Source: Vitrella brassicaformis (Eukaryota; Sar; Vitrellaceae). From it: a stretch of DNA of 52,271 nt. The position numbers were made by a program, and so were the translations under genes. Of the stretch, positions 22,601 through 34,520 are shown piece by piece (position 1 is the first letter of the stretch; the number at the start of each line of letters is the position of its first letter). The notes under the pieces are model-generated. The model was given only the letters and a program-made list of their open reading frames with translations. It did not search any database and was not told where the DNA came from. Location: the NCBI GenBank assembly GCA_001179505.1, contig CDMY01000358.1:50891-103161 (forward strand). Direction: 5' to 3'.

Positions 22601-23023
22601 CTGCAGAACAGCCAACTACAGCTATCTCCGCGTGGTGCCTCGTTCCCTGTTTGTTTCCCCTCCCCCGCCCTCTATCCAGCTCAGCTCACCACTCTGCGCT
22701 GGGACCCTCTCTGGCAGGTCTCCCTCGTCGCGGTCACGGCGACGCCCGTCGGCCCAAACACTCGCCAGGCCCGACACCAGCCGATCTGCCAATGGATCAG
22801 CTAGTTGACCGTCATCACGGGTCGCCACTTGTTCCTTGACCAGCATGCGCTCCAGCACGGCCCTCTTGGATGGGTCGTCGGGCTGGCCCACCCTCCCGTC
22901 AATACCGTTACTGACGCCATTCTGTACCGCAGTGCCTCTTCTCCGCACGAGCAGCTCATCAGCGTCATAAGCCCGCATAGTCAGCCTCGGCGCCTGCCTC
23001 GTGTGCAGGCACAGGTGCTCCAT
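12937..23023 (-). CDS. ASCC3: ASCC3/Slh1-type tandem Ski2-like RNA/DNA helicase
   Basis: Large helicase with two RecA-like cassettes, each followed by a Sec63/Brl module. Family members split collided ribosomes and unwind DNA in alkylation repair. Cassette 1: [12 protein letters not shown] near 21480, Walker A APTGAGKT at 21124-21147, DEVH at 20575-20586, SATLPN near 20460, [11 protein letters not shown] near 19920 and [11 protein letters not shown] near 19170. Cassette 2: Walker A APTGSGKT at 16791-16814, DEIH at 16193-16204, [15 protein letters not shown] near 15930, [11 protein letters not shown] near 15455 and MIGRAGRPQ near 14850. The second Sec63 region includes [14 protein letters not shown] near 13960. 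The C-terminus KRVSLRGK...SDTYVGLDQ ends at the TGA at 12937. The pattern ([26 protein letters not shown]) fits ASCC3/Slh1 better than the splicing helicase Brr2. Many short introns; all motifs are intact. The start is taken as the ATG at 23023, but 22978 is also possible. Confidence 0.92.
16620..16704 (-). repeat. Long purine tract (GA)n/(GAAA)n in an ASCC3 intron
   Basis: About 80 bases of almost pure A/G on the plus strand. On the gene's strand this is an unbroken C/T tract placed directly before the TTTCCCGCAG acceptor of the exon beginning [15 protein letters not shown]. It is far longer than needed for a polypyrimidine tract, and A/G-C/T mirror tracts can form triplex DNA. Confidence 0.7.
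17895..17934 (-). promoter_or_regulatory. Perfect 14-bp hairpin over an ASCC3 5' splice site
   Basis: The arms 17895-17908 and 17921-17934 are exact inverted repeats separated by 12 bases. In the gene's direction the exon ends ...GATTGACAG (Met-Ile-Asp-Arg) and the intron starts GTGAAC. The first intron base is 17921, so the junction falls at the top of the stem and the GT enters the loop. The hairpin is seen directly; an effect on splicing is inferred. Confidence 0.55.
18494..18535 (-). repeat. 13-bp tandem repeat in an ASCC3 intron
   Basis: The unit GGGCAGACAAGAC occurs twice in tandem with a third, degraded copy (GGTCAGACAAGAC), inside the intron next to the exon encoding [13 protein letters not shown] separate 18-bp duplication, TCAAAAAAGAGCACAA-like, lies at about 17236-17274 in another intron of the same gene. 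Confidence 0.6.
20042..20211 (-). repeat. Twin near-identical introns flanking a 25-nt exon in ASCC3
   Basis: Intron A is 20139-20211 (73 nt) and intron B is 20042-20113 (72 nt). Both start GTGCGTTCGTCTGCATCCC and end in TCTGCAG, and they differ at about three positions over their whole length. The exon between them (20114-20138) encodes VAEKDPQR and joins TFIG upstream to [12 protein letters not shown] downstream. This is the order expected for this helicase family, so the exon is real and only the introns are duplicated. Confidence 0.85.
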
Positions 23024-23493
23024 CAGACAAGCATGACAGCCGTCAGCTGAGTGTCAAGCCAAACTAGAGAAAGGCACAGACAACAGACAACGTCCAGTGG
23101 TGGATCTATCTGTGTCTGTGCCTACCGTCCCTTACTCCTACAGATCCAGCGTCGCACACCCTGTTGTGTCCGCAAATCACTCGCGTGTTTGTTCCCACTA
23201 GCTCGCACTGGGCTCCTCCCCCCCAAACACATGGGTGCTTACAGGTCCAGTGTTGGCTGCTCTCTACCCGGGGACAGCGGCCTCCATCCGCTGGAACAAG
23301 ATCTATTCGATCCCCTTCCAGATCTGCGAGCTTAGCCAGGTGGAGAAAGTGGACATTTTTCCTGACCAGGGCGATGCATCCTCTGCCCGGTGGGTGCGCT
23401 GAGATAGCTACACGAGATGATCATAATCACGTGTAGTATAGTGTTTGTTGTTGTGTGTCAGGCCCGCATCCCTACACCCTGACACCCACCCAG
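23024..23493. other. Divergent 5' gap between ASCC3 and SEC24
   Basis: About 470 bp with no supported coding exon. It should contain both promoters. An upstream SEC24 exon ending near 23440 cannot be excluded, because a CAG precedes the region of the assigned ATG and the frame stays open a short way upstream. Confidence 0.4.
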
Positions 23494-26400
23494 ATGGCCC
23501 CTTCCCCTCCCGCCGGCGGCCCCTGGACGCACCAGCCCCCCCCTGCGCCAAGATCCTCCCGCGCAGCAAGGCACGAGCCATCCCAGCCCTCGCCTACAGC
23601 AAGGCAAGGGGCGGACAGGCAAGCAGGCATCACTCGGGCGCCCACCACACTCACCAGACACCAGTCTAGCAGAATTGGTAGGTAAGATGGATGAATGAAT
23701 GGAACCGGGAATGCCATCCAACAACACCACACACTGGGGAGGTTGTCCATGTAATTGTCACATGGTCCGAACTTGTTCTTTGCTTGTGCTCTCGCGACAG
23801 ATCCCGAGCAGATTCCCAGGCCCACAGGTCCAAGTGACTTACCCGTGGAGGGAGGCAAAAGGTACGGAGTATGGACTCGGGCGCCACAGCCTACAGACAT
23901 CAGTACTTGCGAATCGGAGCTCACCTCACCGATGGCCGTTCCCATCGAGATACAAACATGTAACTGTCTGTCTGTCTACATCCGTCTGCGTGTAGGTACG
24001 AGACGGACAAGTACACCTTACCTCCTCCCGCCACGAGCAGCTACACAGTCATTGACAGGGGTAGGGTAGGGCGTCGCTCACAGCCACACATGACTCAGGG
24101 AGGGAGGCGGGTAGCCACACAGACAGACAGACAGCAATCGGCCGACCGGTGGATTGCCATTCATTCCTTGCTTTGCTACTGCCTTCCTTTGTTCTCTCTC
24201 AGGGTCGGCATCCTGTCGTTTCATACGGCTGACCACCAACCAGGCAGGTGTCCGCACAGCACAGTCTGGAGCAACATCGCTGCTTGCGTGTCAACCTGCC
24301 CGTCTTGTCGTCCTGTCGTTGATACATTTGTGCAGATCCCGGCACTTTCCCAGACGGCTGCAACATCGCACATACCCATAGGTGGGCGACCGAGGCAGTC
24401 AGTCAGTCCCTGCGTATGATAGATACATACATCACAGGCAGACAGGCAGGCAGGCAGGCAGGCAAGACAGGCAGACAGGCAGATGGACGACTGCGCACCG
24501 GTCTTCGGGTGTGCGTCTACTGTCCTGGGTGGCACGCTGTCTGTTGGGGTGTGTTTGTTTTTCAGGGTGTGTGGTTCAGCCGTTTGCCGAGCTGGCCCCG
24601 ACAGAAGAGCAGATACCAGTGGTCAGGCACCAACAACGGACAGGCAGGGCCCTGCTTGCAGGGCAGCCAACGACGAAGGAATGAACGGATGGCGTTTCTT
24701 GTATGTATGCGTGGCATGTGTGTCTTGTGTCTGGATGGGATGGTACCCATATATCTATCTGTGGATGAATGGATGTGATGTATCCTCAAAGGTAGACTTC
24801 AGTGCATCATCATCCGAAGGTCTGGGCAACAACACAACCACGAGCAGCGGTGCACCAGGTCCCGTGAGGTGTCCCCGGTGTCGGGCGTACGTCAACCCCT
24901 TCATGGCCAGCTCGGCAGGTGGCAGGGAGTGCAGCTGCAACCTCTGCGGACATGTCTTCCAGGTACCTCAACTAGAAAGCCAGACCGAGACGTGCGCAGG
25001 CATCTATCTAATGTTTCCGTCCGTCCGTCCGTCTCTCTGTTTGTGTGTACTCTGCTTGTCGACCACCCGACAGTTGCCACAGTGGTATTCCTGCGTGCTC
25101 GACGAGTTTGGGAGGCGACGGGACATCATGGAAAGACCCGAACTGCTCAAGGTATACATACACAAACCCTATGGGCATGGACGTACGCACGTTGATGTGT
25201 CTGTGTGTCTGTCGGTACGCCCATCTGCCTGGGTGTGGTGTGGTGTGGGTGTCGCACTCACAGGGTACCGTTGATTTTGTGGCCCCAGCTGAGTACTCGG
25301 ATGGCATCCCCCAGCCCCCTGCATTCTGCTTCGTCATTGAAACCACATTCATGTCAGCTGTCACAGGCAAGTCACACACATGACCTCATCAATCAATCAA
25401 TCAAAGCAGCACACGGCAGGTGAGGTGCCTGCCACAGATATTCTAACCGTGTCGGTTTCCATGCAGGTTTCCTTCACCAGGCCATCGAGAGCGTCAAATG
25501 TGCCCTTGAGCACATGCCCGCCGTCACATCAGAGGTAAGGTCGCAGACGTAGACAGACAGATGCACACACACGTACGTACGTACATGTCCTGCTGCCTGC
25601 CTGCCTGCCTGCCTTGTTCCTCATTGGTCCATCCATTCGTCCATTCACCGATATCCCTCCCTTCCGTGTCTGTGTGTATGGCGTTGGTTGATTTGCTGGT
25701 TGGTTGGTTGTTTCAGGTGGCGGTAGTGACGTTCGACCACTGCCTGACGTTTTATCCACTGGACCGTCTGTTCACGGCCAAGAATCAGATGATGTGCGTG
25801 GGGGACGTCGAAGATGACCCATTCTTCCCCGCACCCACAGATGTGCTATGCGTCAACGTGCAGGAGAACCATGACAAGGTGGGTGATTCACAAATGAATG
25901 AAGGACCCATCGGGCCGTCCAGCCAGCCACCCAGCCAGCCAGCCAGCCATCGATCCATTCCTCCCTCCCACCTGGTGTGGTGTGGTGTACGACGGACGGC
26001 ACCCTTGCTTTTGTTGTTGTGGTGGCATGCATCCCATCCACCAGATTGTGGAGGTGTTGGATTCCGTGTTGGAGCGCGCTCAGGATTCCAAAGCCTCTCA
26101 CTCAGCGGGCAACGCTGCACTCAAGGTGGGTGGCTGGGTGGTCGGGGGGATGCAATGCAATCGATGCGATGCGATGCGCATCGATGGAACTATGTTACTT
26201 GTATGTATATATATACGTGTGTGTGATTGATTTTTGTGGCTGGTGTCGTGTCTCCCTCCCTCCCTCCCTCTCTCCGTCTGTCGATCCTATCGATCCAAGG
26301 CCGCAGTGGATCTGCTGGCAGCGCGAGGCGGGGGGGTGGTGATGCAGTACTATTGCTCCGTCCCAGACGTCGGTACGCATACGCATGCACATATGCACGC

Positions 26401-29400
26401 GCGTCGACTTCTGTACATACGTACGATGAGTGCAGCCCACCCCTGTCTGTCTGTTCGTTTGTCCCTCGCCCTCTTTGTCTCGGACTGTGTGTGTACGCAG
26501 GTGTGGGTGCGTTGAACAAGCGTGAGGACTTCAAGCACATCCATGCCTTCAGCAGCAGTGGCAGCTCATCGGCGGTCTCGGGAGCCACATCCGCCCCCAC
26601 CAGTGGGTCGGCCCCGCCGCCATCAAGCGCAGCAGGGACTTCTACCGAACACGGATCGCAGAAGCTCGATAAAGTCATGTTCCAACCACAACAGGCAAGT
26701 GAGAGAGCAACTAAAGAGCGAGGGACACTGCATAATCCAGCCAGCCATCGACCGCTGGTTTTATGTGAATCTCTCCCCTGCTTGAATTGCATTTTTTCTT
26801 TGGTTCGTTCCTTCCTTTTTTCCTTCCGTGCTGGTTTATTGGTTGGTTTGTTGGTTGGTCGGTTCAGGCAGCGTTTTACGACAAGCTTGCGAAGCACTGC
26901 TATGAGACGGGTGTGGGAGTGGAGGTGTTTTGTCAGCCGCCGTCGAATGCCTTCATCGACCTGGCCAGCCTGGGCCACATAGCGCATGTGACGGGCGGCC
27001 ACATCCACCTGTACACCCAGACCTCCACCGACAGGGACCCTGAGAGGATCAAGAGGGACGTCATACGCACACTCGCTCCCTCTGGCTTCAACTGCATCTT
27101 CAAGCTCAGGACCAGCAAAGGACTCGCCGTGTCTAAGTTCTACGGCCCATGGAGTGCCAAACATGGCCTTGATGCATCTTCATTCGCAATACCCCGCCTT
27201 CACCCCGACACCGCCGTCGCATTCCTCCTCAAACACGACGACAGGTAGGCCAGGTGACAAGGCGACTGACACCGACGGACCGACGGACGGACGACGCAGC
27301 TAGCTACGACCATCTATCCATCCGTGCTATGCTGGACTGTGCTGTGCTGTGCTTTACTGTGCTGTGGTGTGTGTAGGCTTGATCAGCAGAAGCATGTGTA
27401 CCTCCAATGCGCTTGTAGGTCGCTGATAGGGAGCGCTGTGTGTCACATACATCGCATAGCGAGTGAATCGGCTGTGTGTATGTGTATGTGTGACATGATC
27501 AGGCCTGTACACCAACATGAAGGGGCAGCGAATGATCCGAGTCATCACCCTGGCCACACCCACAACGTCCTCGCTAAGTACCTCACGGCCACACACGGAC
27601 CGGACCTATGAGAGACAGACAGACAATGAATGCAATGAATGCACCGGTTCACCTCATGTGAACGGACTGGACTCCTTTCCTGCCTTCCTTCTTGGGGGGG
27701 TCACCGGTGGGTGGTTTGCGTTGCCTTAGGCTCGGTGTTTCGGTACACGGAGATCGACTGCTTGATCAACGTACTCACCAGGTAGGTACATACACGCATA
27801 CACACATAGCTACAGTGACGGAGACGAGCAAGTATGATTGACTGCATCCCATCCCCACAGACAGCACAAGCGAAGCAAGGAGAGCAGATGGCCTGCCTAT
27901 TCGGCGTCTATACATGTGTCTGTGTGTGTTTCTTTGGTGTGTAGGATGTCGGCTCACGGCGTGATGCACGGTGTGGGTCACTACCGTGAAGATCTGCTGA
28001 ACATGTGTGTGGACATGCTGCTGAGCTACCGGCTGCACTGCGCCACGTCCACTACGGCCGGCCAGCTCATACTCCCAGAGTCACTCAAACTCTTGCCCCT
28101 TTACGTCATGGCTCTCTTCAAACACGCTGTACGGTGCACACGCAAAAGGGATTGCATTGCACTGCAGGGACTGACTGACTGACTGACTCCTGGGCGGGCG
28201 TTCTTCTCTCCCTGCCTGCGAATGTGTGTTGTGTGGTGGGTGCTGCAGGCGTTCAGGGGCAAGAGCGAGGTGCGAGCCGACGAAAGGGTACGCTGCAACA
28301 CGCTCATTGACCACTCCACATTCCTTCCACCCGCCGGCTGACCGCCTGGCTGCTTTGTTGCGTCTATGATAAATCGTGTCTGACTGACTCATGACGTGTG
28401 TGTTTCCTTCAGGTGTACTTTCTGATGCGGTTCGAGCGTCTGCCCGTGTCGATGTCGTCTCTGTCGCTCTATCCGGCCCTGAGGTGTCTGCACCGCAGCC
28501 TCACAAACGACAGAAAACTCGAGGCAGCCATCAAGGTACTGAATTGATTCACGAATCAACCAACCACATACATACATACATCCATCCGTGTGTGTCGTCG
28601 ATTGGTCTGCGTGCCACCCACCAGGCGAGCTCGCTGTTGCCGCCCACGATAGCATCGACGGGGGAGAAGGTCTCATCTGACGGTCAGACGCACTCAGACG
28701 CGAGGGAGGGACACACTAATCCAAGCAGCTCAGCTCGCATTCTGCGTGGCTGTGTGTACGGGATGTGTCGGCCAGGTGTGTATTTGATGGATGATGATGA
28801 GCACTTCCTCATCTACGTCGGATGCGATGTCAGGCCCTCCTACGTCACACACGTAAGCACCACACACGGACGGCACATAGTCGTCTCCATCCACTTGCCG
28901 GCCGATTTGTCATCTATCCATCTATGGGTCGGTCAGTTTTTGGGTCTTGAGGTGGAGGAGCCCGTGTACTGGAGTGTGGGTGTCGATGGTGAGGCGTCAC
29001 CTCTGTACAGCAACGGCATGGCTGCTGCTGGTGGCAAAGACTGCATCGAGAGGCGCATTGTGCAGCACCTCAGAGCCCTCAAGGGCAGCCACCCACATGT
29101 ACCTGTACGCATCATCCCAGCAAGGTAGGTACGGTACCTAGACACTCTCACACACATCGACAGACAGACAGACACCATACATCGCCCCCCCGGCATTGAT
29201 CGACTGACACACACATCCATGCCATCGGTTGCCATGCAGGTCAGGTGAGGAGGGTCGGTTCAGCTGCCGCTTGGTGGAGGACCCTGTGTCAGGGGAGGCC
29301 AGCTATGTCGACTTCCTCTGCCAGGTCAGCTCGCACAACACACACACACACGGCCACAGCCAGACACACATAACCATCAACGCATCTTGGTTATACTGGC

Positions 29401-29452
29401 CGATTTGTTTCTTGATCAGATCCATCGTCTGGTGAACGCCAAACTGGATTGA
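23494..29452 (+). CDS. SEC24: COPII coat cargo-binding subunit Sec24
   Basis: Part of the inner COPII coat, which picks cargo for vesicles leaving the endoplasmic reticulum. A short Pro-rich N-terminus begins at the ATG at 23494 (MAPSPPAGG). Then follow SASCRFIRLTTNQ and IPALSQTAATSHIP; VVQPFAELAPTEEQIPV (near 24590); and the zinc finger CPRCRAYVNPFM...CNLCGHVFQ (24873-24963). WYSCVLDEFGRRRD comes next, then the trunk domain with TVDFVAPAEYSD (25263 on), VTFDHCLTFYPL and GGVVMQYYCSVPDVG. The helical and gelsolin-like parts follow (FLMRFERLPVSMSSLSLYP; VYLMDDDEHFLIYVG), ending IHRLVNAKLD with TGA at 29450-29452. There are roughly 24 exons; three introns appear to be GC-AG. The N-terminal extension is shorter than in yeast or animals, so an upstream exon may be missing. 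Confidence 0.93.
24244..24335 (+). other. GC-AG intron 1 of SEC24
   Basis: The exon ends ...AACCAG, the intron starts GCAGGT, and the acceptor is TTTGTGCAG. Only this GC donor keeps the frame TTNQ|IPALSQT, which matches the conserved Sec24 order. The nearby GT (GTGTCC) would shift the frame. Confidence 0.6.
24429..24484. repeat. (GGCA)n/(GACA)n array in a SEC24 intron
   Basis: Tetranucleotide array with alternating GGCA and GACA units inside an intron of SEC24. Confidence 0.85.
25367..25466 (+). other. GC-AG intron 2 of SEC24
   Basis: The donor is ACAG|GCAAGT, the consensus for GC-AG introns, and the acceptor is CCATGCAG. The join gives AVTG|FLHQAIESV in frame. No GT donor nearby preserves the frame. 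Confidence 0.65.
26695..26867 (+). other. GC-AG intron 3 of SEC24
   Basis: The donor is AACAG|GCAAGT and the acceptor is GGTTCAG. The join gives QPQQ|AAFYDKLAKH in phase 0. Using the GT three bases later in GCAAGTGAG breaks the frame. This intron also holds a T-rich stretch of TTGG repeats before the acceptor. Confidence 0.65.
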
Positions 29453-30148
29453 GCGAGCAAGACGCCCCACAAGGCATTCGATGGAGTCACCCGTACACAC
29501 GCACACTCGTGGCCTGCAGGCAAGGCATATGATCGATGAGGGAATGAGTGCAAAGCGATGGATGGATGGATGGATGCTCCATCGCTTTTTGAGATGAGCA
29601 TATGAGTTGGACGATGAGTTGGACTCATGGATGGATGTGCGTATGCTGGATGAGTTGGACAATGGACGAGGTGCGTTTTTGAGTTGGGTAGGGGGTGTGA
29701 CATACACACACACATACATACATACATGGCTTCCGTCCTTCCCCTCTGTGTGTCTGTCTGCATGCCTGTGACTGACTGACGTTGTCTGTAGCATCCATCC
29801 ATCAATGGCTGGTCGGTGGGCCAACATATGATGCGCATGCATTGATTCAGTCATTAACCTAACTGCCTTGACGCATCCTTCATTGGCCAGAGAGGGACAC
29901 ATTGTCAATCAATCAAGACCCTTTGACACACCCTGTCTCACTCAAATGGACTGCCGGCCGGCCTCATCCAGCCAAGATACATGACATACACCACATGCAT
30001 CGATCCATCCCCCCCTCCCTCCCTCCCTCCCTGGCCTCCTGCCTGCCCGCCGTCTCGATCCATCCACGGCTAAGCCGGGTGTATCGTTCGTTGGTTGTAT
30101 CTCTCTATTATACGCCTGTCTGTCTGTTCTGTCTGTGTGTCTCACTAC
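29453..30148. repeat. Convergent gap with short degenerate repeats
   Basis: No coding exon supported. The unit GATGAGTTGGAC recurs at about 29602, 29613 and 29649, mixed with (ATGG)n at about 29560-29576 and (CCCT)n at about 30011-30031. The gap holds the 3' flanks of SEC24 and of the monooxygenase gene. Confidence 0.5.
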
Positions 30149-33100
30149 TCATCTGGCACCAGCGTGTGAGGTGTCTTGGGCACCACTAGATGTGTCCGAG
30201 ATGAGCCGTGACTCCTCCGCGAAGAGGTCGGGCAGGTCGATGTAGTGGGACGGCGGCAGCGTCGGACGCAGATACTTGCCACCCAAGGAAAAGTGCAGGA
30301 ACCAGTCGAACAACCAGGAATTCAACGCAGCTGGCGTCGCCAGAAATATCGAATTCCTGCAGCAATCAATCCATGCCACACACACGGTGGACCCACACAG
30401 ACAGACAGACAGATAGACAAGCAGTTAATCACAGGAAGGGCCAGGCGAGTGTGTGTAACATGAGACATCGTGTTCGCAGAGTGGTGGGGCAGCCGGTGGG
30501 CGGATGAGCTATCTCCGTCCATCTATGTGTGTACCTGATAGTTTCCCATCCTGGTATGAATGGCATGTGGCTGATGAGCTTGGTGATCATCGTCATGCGA
30601 CTGTGGCGAAATATCCGTTGCTGAGGAAAGACGGGCCAGTCAATCAGTCAACACACACAGGACATGGGCGGCTGGTCGTGTGTGTGCACTATAGATTGCT
30701 ATGTATGGGGTCCCTCCCTCCCTCCCTCCCTCCCTACCCTTCTCATTTCGTTGAATTCCAGGAGGCAGTTTTCGACGGTAAGGTATCGATACTCAGTCTT
30801 CTTGTGCCGCCCTGATTTCATGATGATCTTGGACGTCTTGTCCATCCACACAGGAATGGCTGTCGCGTTGCGGTAACTCTTGGAAATGATGATCTGAGCC
30901 CGCGTGTGGTCCTGCACACACAGTTATGTATGGTACGTACGTACAGCCATACAGACAAAAGGTCGGTCAGGTGGCGGTGGTGGTTGGCTGACTGGCTCCT
31001 TGCTGCCTCGTGTGTCTGTCTGTCTCACGAGGTCACTCACTCACCCCTGTGCCCACAGGTACGGAGACTTTTCGTCCTTTGAGGCTGAGCCTGCCCTCAG
31101 ATCGCCTGAAGGGCAGCGGCATCTTGCCGCTGCCACCCGCACTCCCGTCAGCCTGGATCCTGGGCTTGGTGTACCGCCAATCTACAACCAACCCCAGACA
31201 GACAGACAGACAGAGAGACACCCAGTGACCCGAGTTGGTGTGTTATGTATGTATGTATGCTGTGTCATTTCCGCCCGTACCGACAGACATGATGTGTGAG
31301 AATCGTACGCCGGGTTTCCACACGGTTCGTCTTCTGATTTCCTCCTGCGCTCTGAGGTCGTCAGGTGCAGGTATGTCGGTCATGCTCTTGGCGAACCACC
31401 GGGGGGCCCGGTAGATCATGTTGGGACCCGCCGACTCGGCTATCACACTATCCGGGTCAGTGGGCGGCTGGGACAGCTGCTCCGACAAACCATCAGATGG
31501 GGCTGCTGTGGGCGTCAGTGCGGACTCCGATGACGACACGTCGGACACACCATCCGCCGATGACTCGAGCTGGTGCAAGGCCGCCTCCTCGCCGCTCAGC
31601 AAGCTCGCTCTCTCCGGAGTCACTCCGTGTTGTTGCATGATCTTCTGCATTTTCTCCCTGGTGGATGGGGTGACGGCTGCCTGCAGCTCCTCCAGGAGCC
31701 TGTGGTGGGCCTCCAGGTCGAAGTCATCCTCCTTGCCTCCCCCAGAGGCACCAAGGCGCTGGCCGACTTCGGCCTGTTGGTCGGCTGTGATCATGGGGAA
31801 CTGCTTCTTCTGAAGCATCTTGAGGTTGTCGGGTGCAGTGAGCTTGGAGAGGCACATGGCGCACTCCCAGGCGTCCTCGATGCCGAGGCTCGCCCCCTGG
31901 GCCAGGTTGGGCGTCACGGTGTGGGCCGCGTCGCCGATGAGGGCTATCCGACCCTTCTGGTACTTGAAATTCCAATCCTCGAAGTGAAAATTGCCTGAGT
32001 GATAGACAGAAGCGATTAATTCGATTCACCGACACACATGACAGACAAAGACAGACAAAGACAGACAGACAGACAGGCAGAGGGAAGGCAGCGGTGGGGT
32101 AGGTAGGTGGGGTAGGCGGGCGTGTGTGTAGGGGGGAGTCTCGGTTGTCTGTTTGTGTGTGTCCCCTCCCTTACTCACTCCAGATGGGCAGCTTCTCCCC
32201 CAGGTGTTTGTCGATGATTTGGGGGATGGGCTGGTGGAAGCCCTGGTACTCGTCGCGCAAGGACCGATAGAAATCATCTGTGTCACACACACACACGGGA
32301 CGGGTGGTTGTGCACTGTTGATATGCTGTAGTGTAGTGTCGTGTTGTTTGTTCGTCGCGCACTCACCGTCGCAGGTGCCCCACATAGAAGGGTTTCTGAT
32401 GTAATGGCCGCCCCTTGGGGGCTCGGGGAAGCTGGCGAACCAAAAGACTGCACGACCCGGCAAAGGGATGACCGCAAACCTGACCAACCCACACACTCAC
32501 TCTCTTCCTATCCCTCTGTCTGGGCAGGGAAGGGAAGGCAGGGGGGACAGACAGTGGTGTCGGACTGTCAGTCAGTCAGGCCGACCTTTTTCCGGCGTGC
32601 AGCGTTTCGTATGGCGGGTCGACGACGGCGTCTTCGCTGTCGTAAAAGTTCTCCAAAATGCCAGAAATGGACCGGTATCCTGCACAGACGCACACGCACA
32701 CATACAGGCACAACACTGCTGGCGTGCTTCAGCGCAGGCGACACACGCCCCATTCATGCATCCATCGATCCCCCCATCTGTCTGTCTGTCTGTCTGTGTA
32801 GGCCGGCCTGCGTGTGTTGCTGACATACCGTGGTAGTGGATGAAACCTCGACGTGACCCAGGGGCGATGATCCTGATGGATGGATGGATGGATGACAGGG
32901 TGGTTGATGGGCCCACACATTCTTTGTTTCCGGCCTCCCTCTCCCTTAGCTTGTTCCCTAGCAACTGCTCGCTTCATTCATTCATTCTGCCTACCTCCTG
33001 ACTGTTGAGAACATTCCATCAGCTGCAATGAGGAAGTCGCCCTCGACAGCGTATCCATCGCGGAACTCCAGCTTCATGGGCACATTGCCGGGGGCCCCTG

Positions 33101-34030
33101 GCACCGCAGCACCCTCCAGGAAGGACACCTCACGACCATACTCCACCTACACAATGTATGTATGTACGGATGTACGGGCGACGCGACACATACGTACGGC
33201 GAGTGGAGTGAGTGGGATGGATGTGCACGCCTTGCTCCCTCCCTCCCTCCCTCCCTCCCTCCCTCGGTCCTTCATTCCTTCCGTCCCCCGTGCTGGCTGC
33301 CTGCCTGCCTCACCCACCTCGAGTGTGTGTGGGTGTAGGTTGTCTTCTTTAAGCATCGACAGCAGGTGGGACTGCCGCAGCGCCGCCACACGACGGTTGT
33401 ACAGCGGGTCATTGGTGTTGCCGCGAGACAGCCACAAACCCTTAACACACACACACATCACATGTGTGTATATGTAGGTGCACACCTGTCGGTCGGCCTG
33501 CCTGCGCACCGTTTTGTCTCTGTAGGCTGCAGATGGGACGAATCGTGCGGCGTGCTCGAGCTCAGGGGCCAGCCCCAGGAAGCCCAACACTCGCTGGGCG
33601 TTGGGCCATATGCCTGAACGGAAGAAAGGAACGATCCATCCATCCATCCATTCATCACACAATCGCGCTTTGTGCGGGGTGCTTACCAAGCCCCCTGTCT
33701 CGCTCCAGGCAGGCCTCGAATGATGCGGCCTTCTCAAACACACGAACGTCATAACCTACCCTCTGCAGCAGCCAGCACACACACACACACACGGGACGTT
33801 CGTACGTACATCCATCCATGGGGATAGCGACGGGTCACACATACATACATACATACCTGCAGGCAGCGAGCTGCAGTGAGGCCACTGACCCCTGCCCCAG
33901 GGAGAGAAAGAGTGATGCATAACATACATAACGCGGCCGGCATCTCTCCCTTACTCCCCAACACAGTCACGCTGTTCGTGTGTGTGTGGAACCTACCTGC
34001 ACCGACCACCAGGGCCGTCCTGGGACGCAT
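30149..34030 (-). CDS. FAD-dependent monooxygenase (aromatic hydroxylase / UbiH-like fold)
   Basis: Flavoprotein hydroxylase of the PHBH-like superfamily; the substrate is unknown. It starts at the ATG at 34030 (MRPRTALVVGAG), spliced to GVSGLTAARCLQ to make the GxGxxG FAD-binding turn. RVGYDVRVFEKA follows (near 33740), then GIWPNAQRVLGFLGL (near 33600), NRRVAALRQSHLLSML (near 33390), YAVEGDFLIAADGMFSTVR (near 33040) and ALIGDAAHTVTPNLAQGASLGIEDA (near 31900), the second FAD motif. The last is followed by a long Ser/Asp-rich insertion (31430-31780) and a tail of several exons ending ...SHAGAR, TGA at 30149-30151. A hydrophobic segment near the C-terminus (SWLFDWFLHFSLGG) could be a membrane anchor. 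Kynurenine hydroxylase-like, salicylate hydroxylase-like or epoxidase-like roles cannot be told apart here. Divergent from REV1. Confidence 0.82.
33236..33265. repeat. (CCCT)n array in a monooxygenase intron
   Basis: About seven CCCT units inside an intron of the minus-strand monooxygenase gene, so the transcript carries (AGGG)n. A matching array lies at about 30712-30736 in another intron of the same gene. Confidence 0.85.
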
Positions 34031-34520
34031 CGCTTTGTCGACAACGAGCCAGCCTCAGCACACGTCAGGGCAGCTCAACACACTCGGGCGAGCGCCCTTT
34101 GACCGATTGATCAGACGAAAAGGGAGCGATGCAAACACCAGAAAAAGACGCTGGGAGTTCACACCTTCAGTGTGCAATCAGCCACATCGTTCTTGGCGAC
34201 AAGATCTCCCGCACTGCGAATTAGCTCGCAATACTCCAGGCTCGCACGATGGGAAAGTGAGGAAACGACGTTTTCCAGCCGTAGGAGCAGGGCACTGTGG
34301 TTAGCGGTTGTGAAAGGTGATGAAACGCCGTGAGAAAATGGATGGAAAGAGGTACGGCGGAGGCACGCACCTGTAGACCTTCGATCGGCGCATGTTCCAC
34401 ACTGACAGCGCATCAGATGGACTCGACTGATCTCTTCTCACGCAAGCACACAGGTTCGGTGCTCTCTTTGTTGAATCAATTCTTGAGTATTCGATTGCAG
34501 GTGAGGAGTGTGTGTGAGTA
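34031..34520. other. Divergent 5' gap between the monooxygenase and REV1
   Basis: About 490 bp without a supported exon, lacking the tetranucleotide repeats common elsewhere, and expected to hold two promoters. Short reading frames on either strand show no family resemblance. Confidence 0.4.

Noticed and set aside
12937-23023. Calling the tandem helicase Brr2 (the U5 snRNP helicase)
   Set aside because: The segment around cassette 1 (LNTVQSIVF) and the linker VRPVPCV...NKPCYQRI follow ASCC3/Slh1, and the long Brr2 N-terminal plug region is absent.
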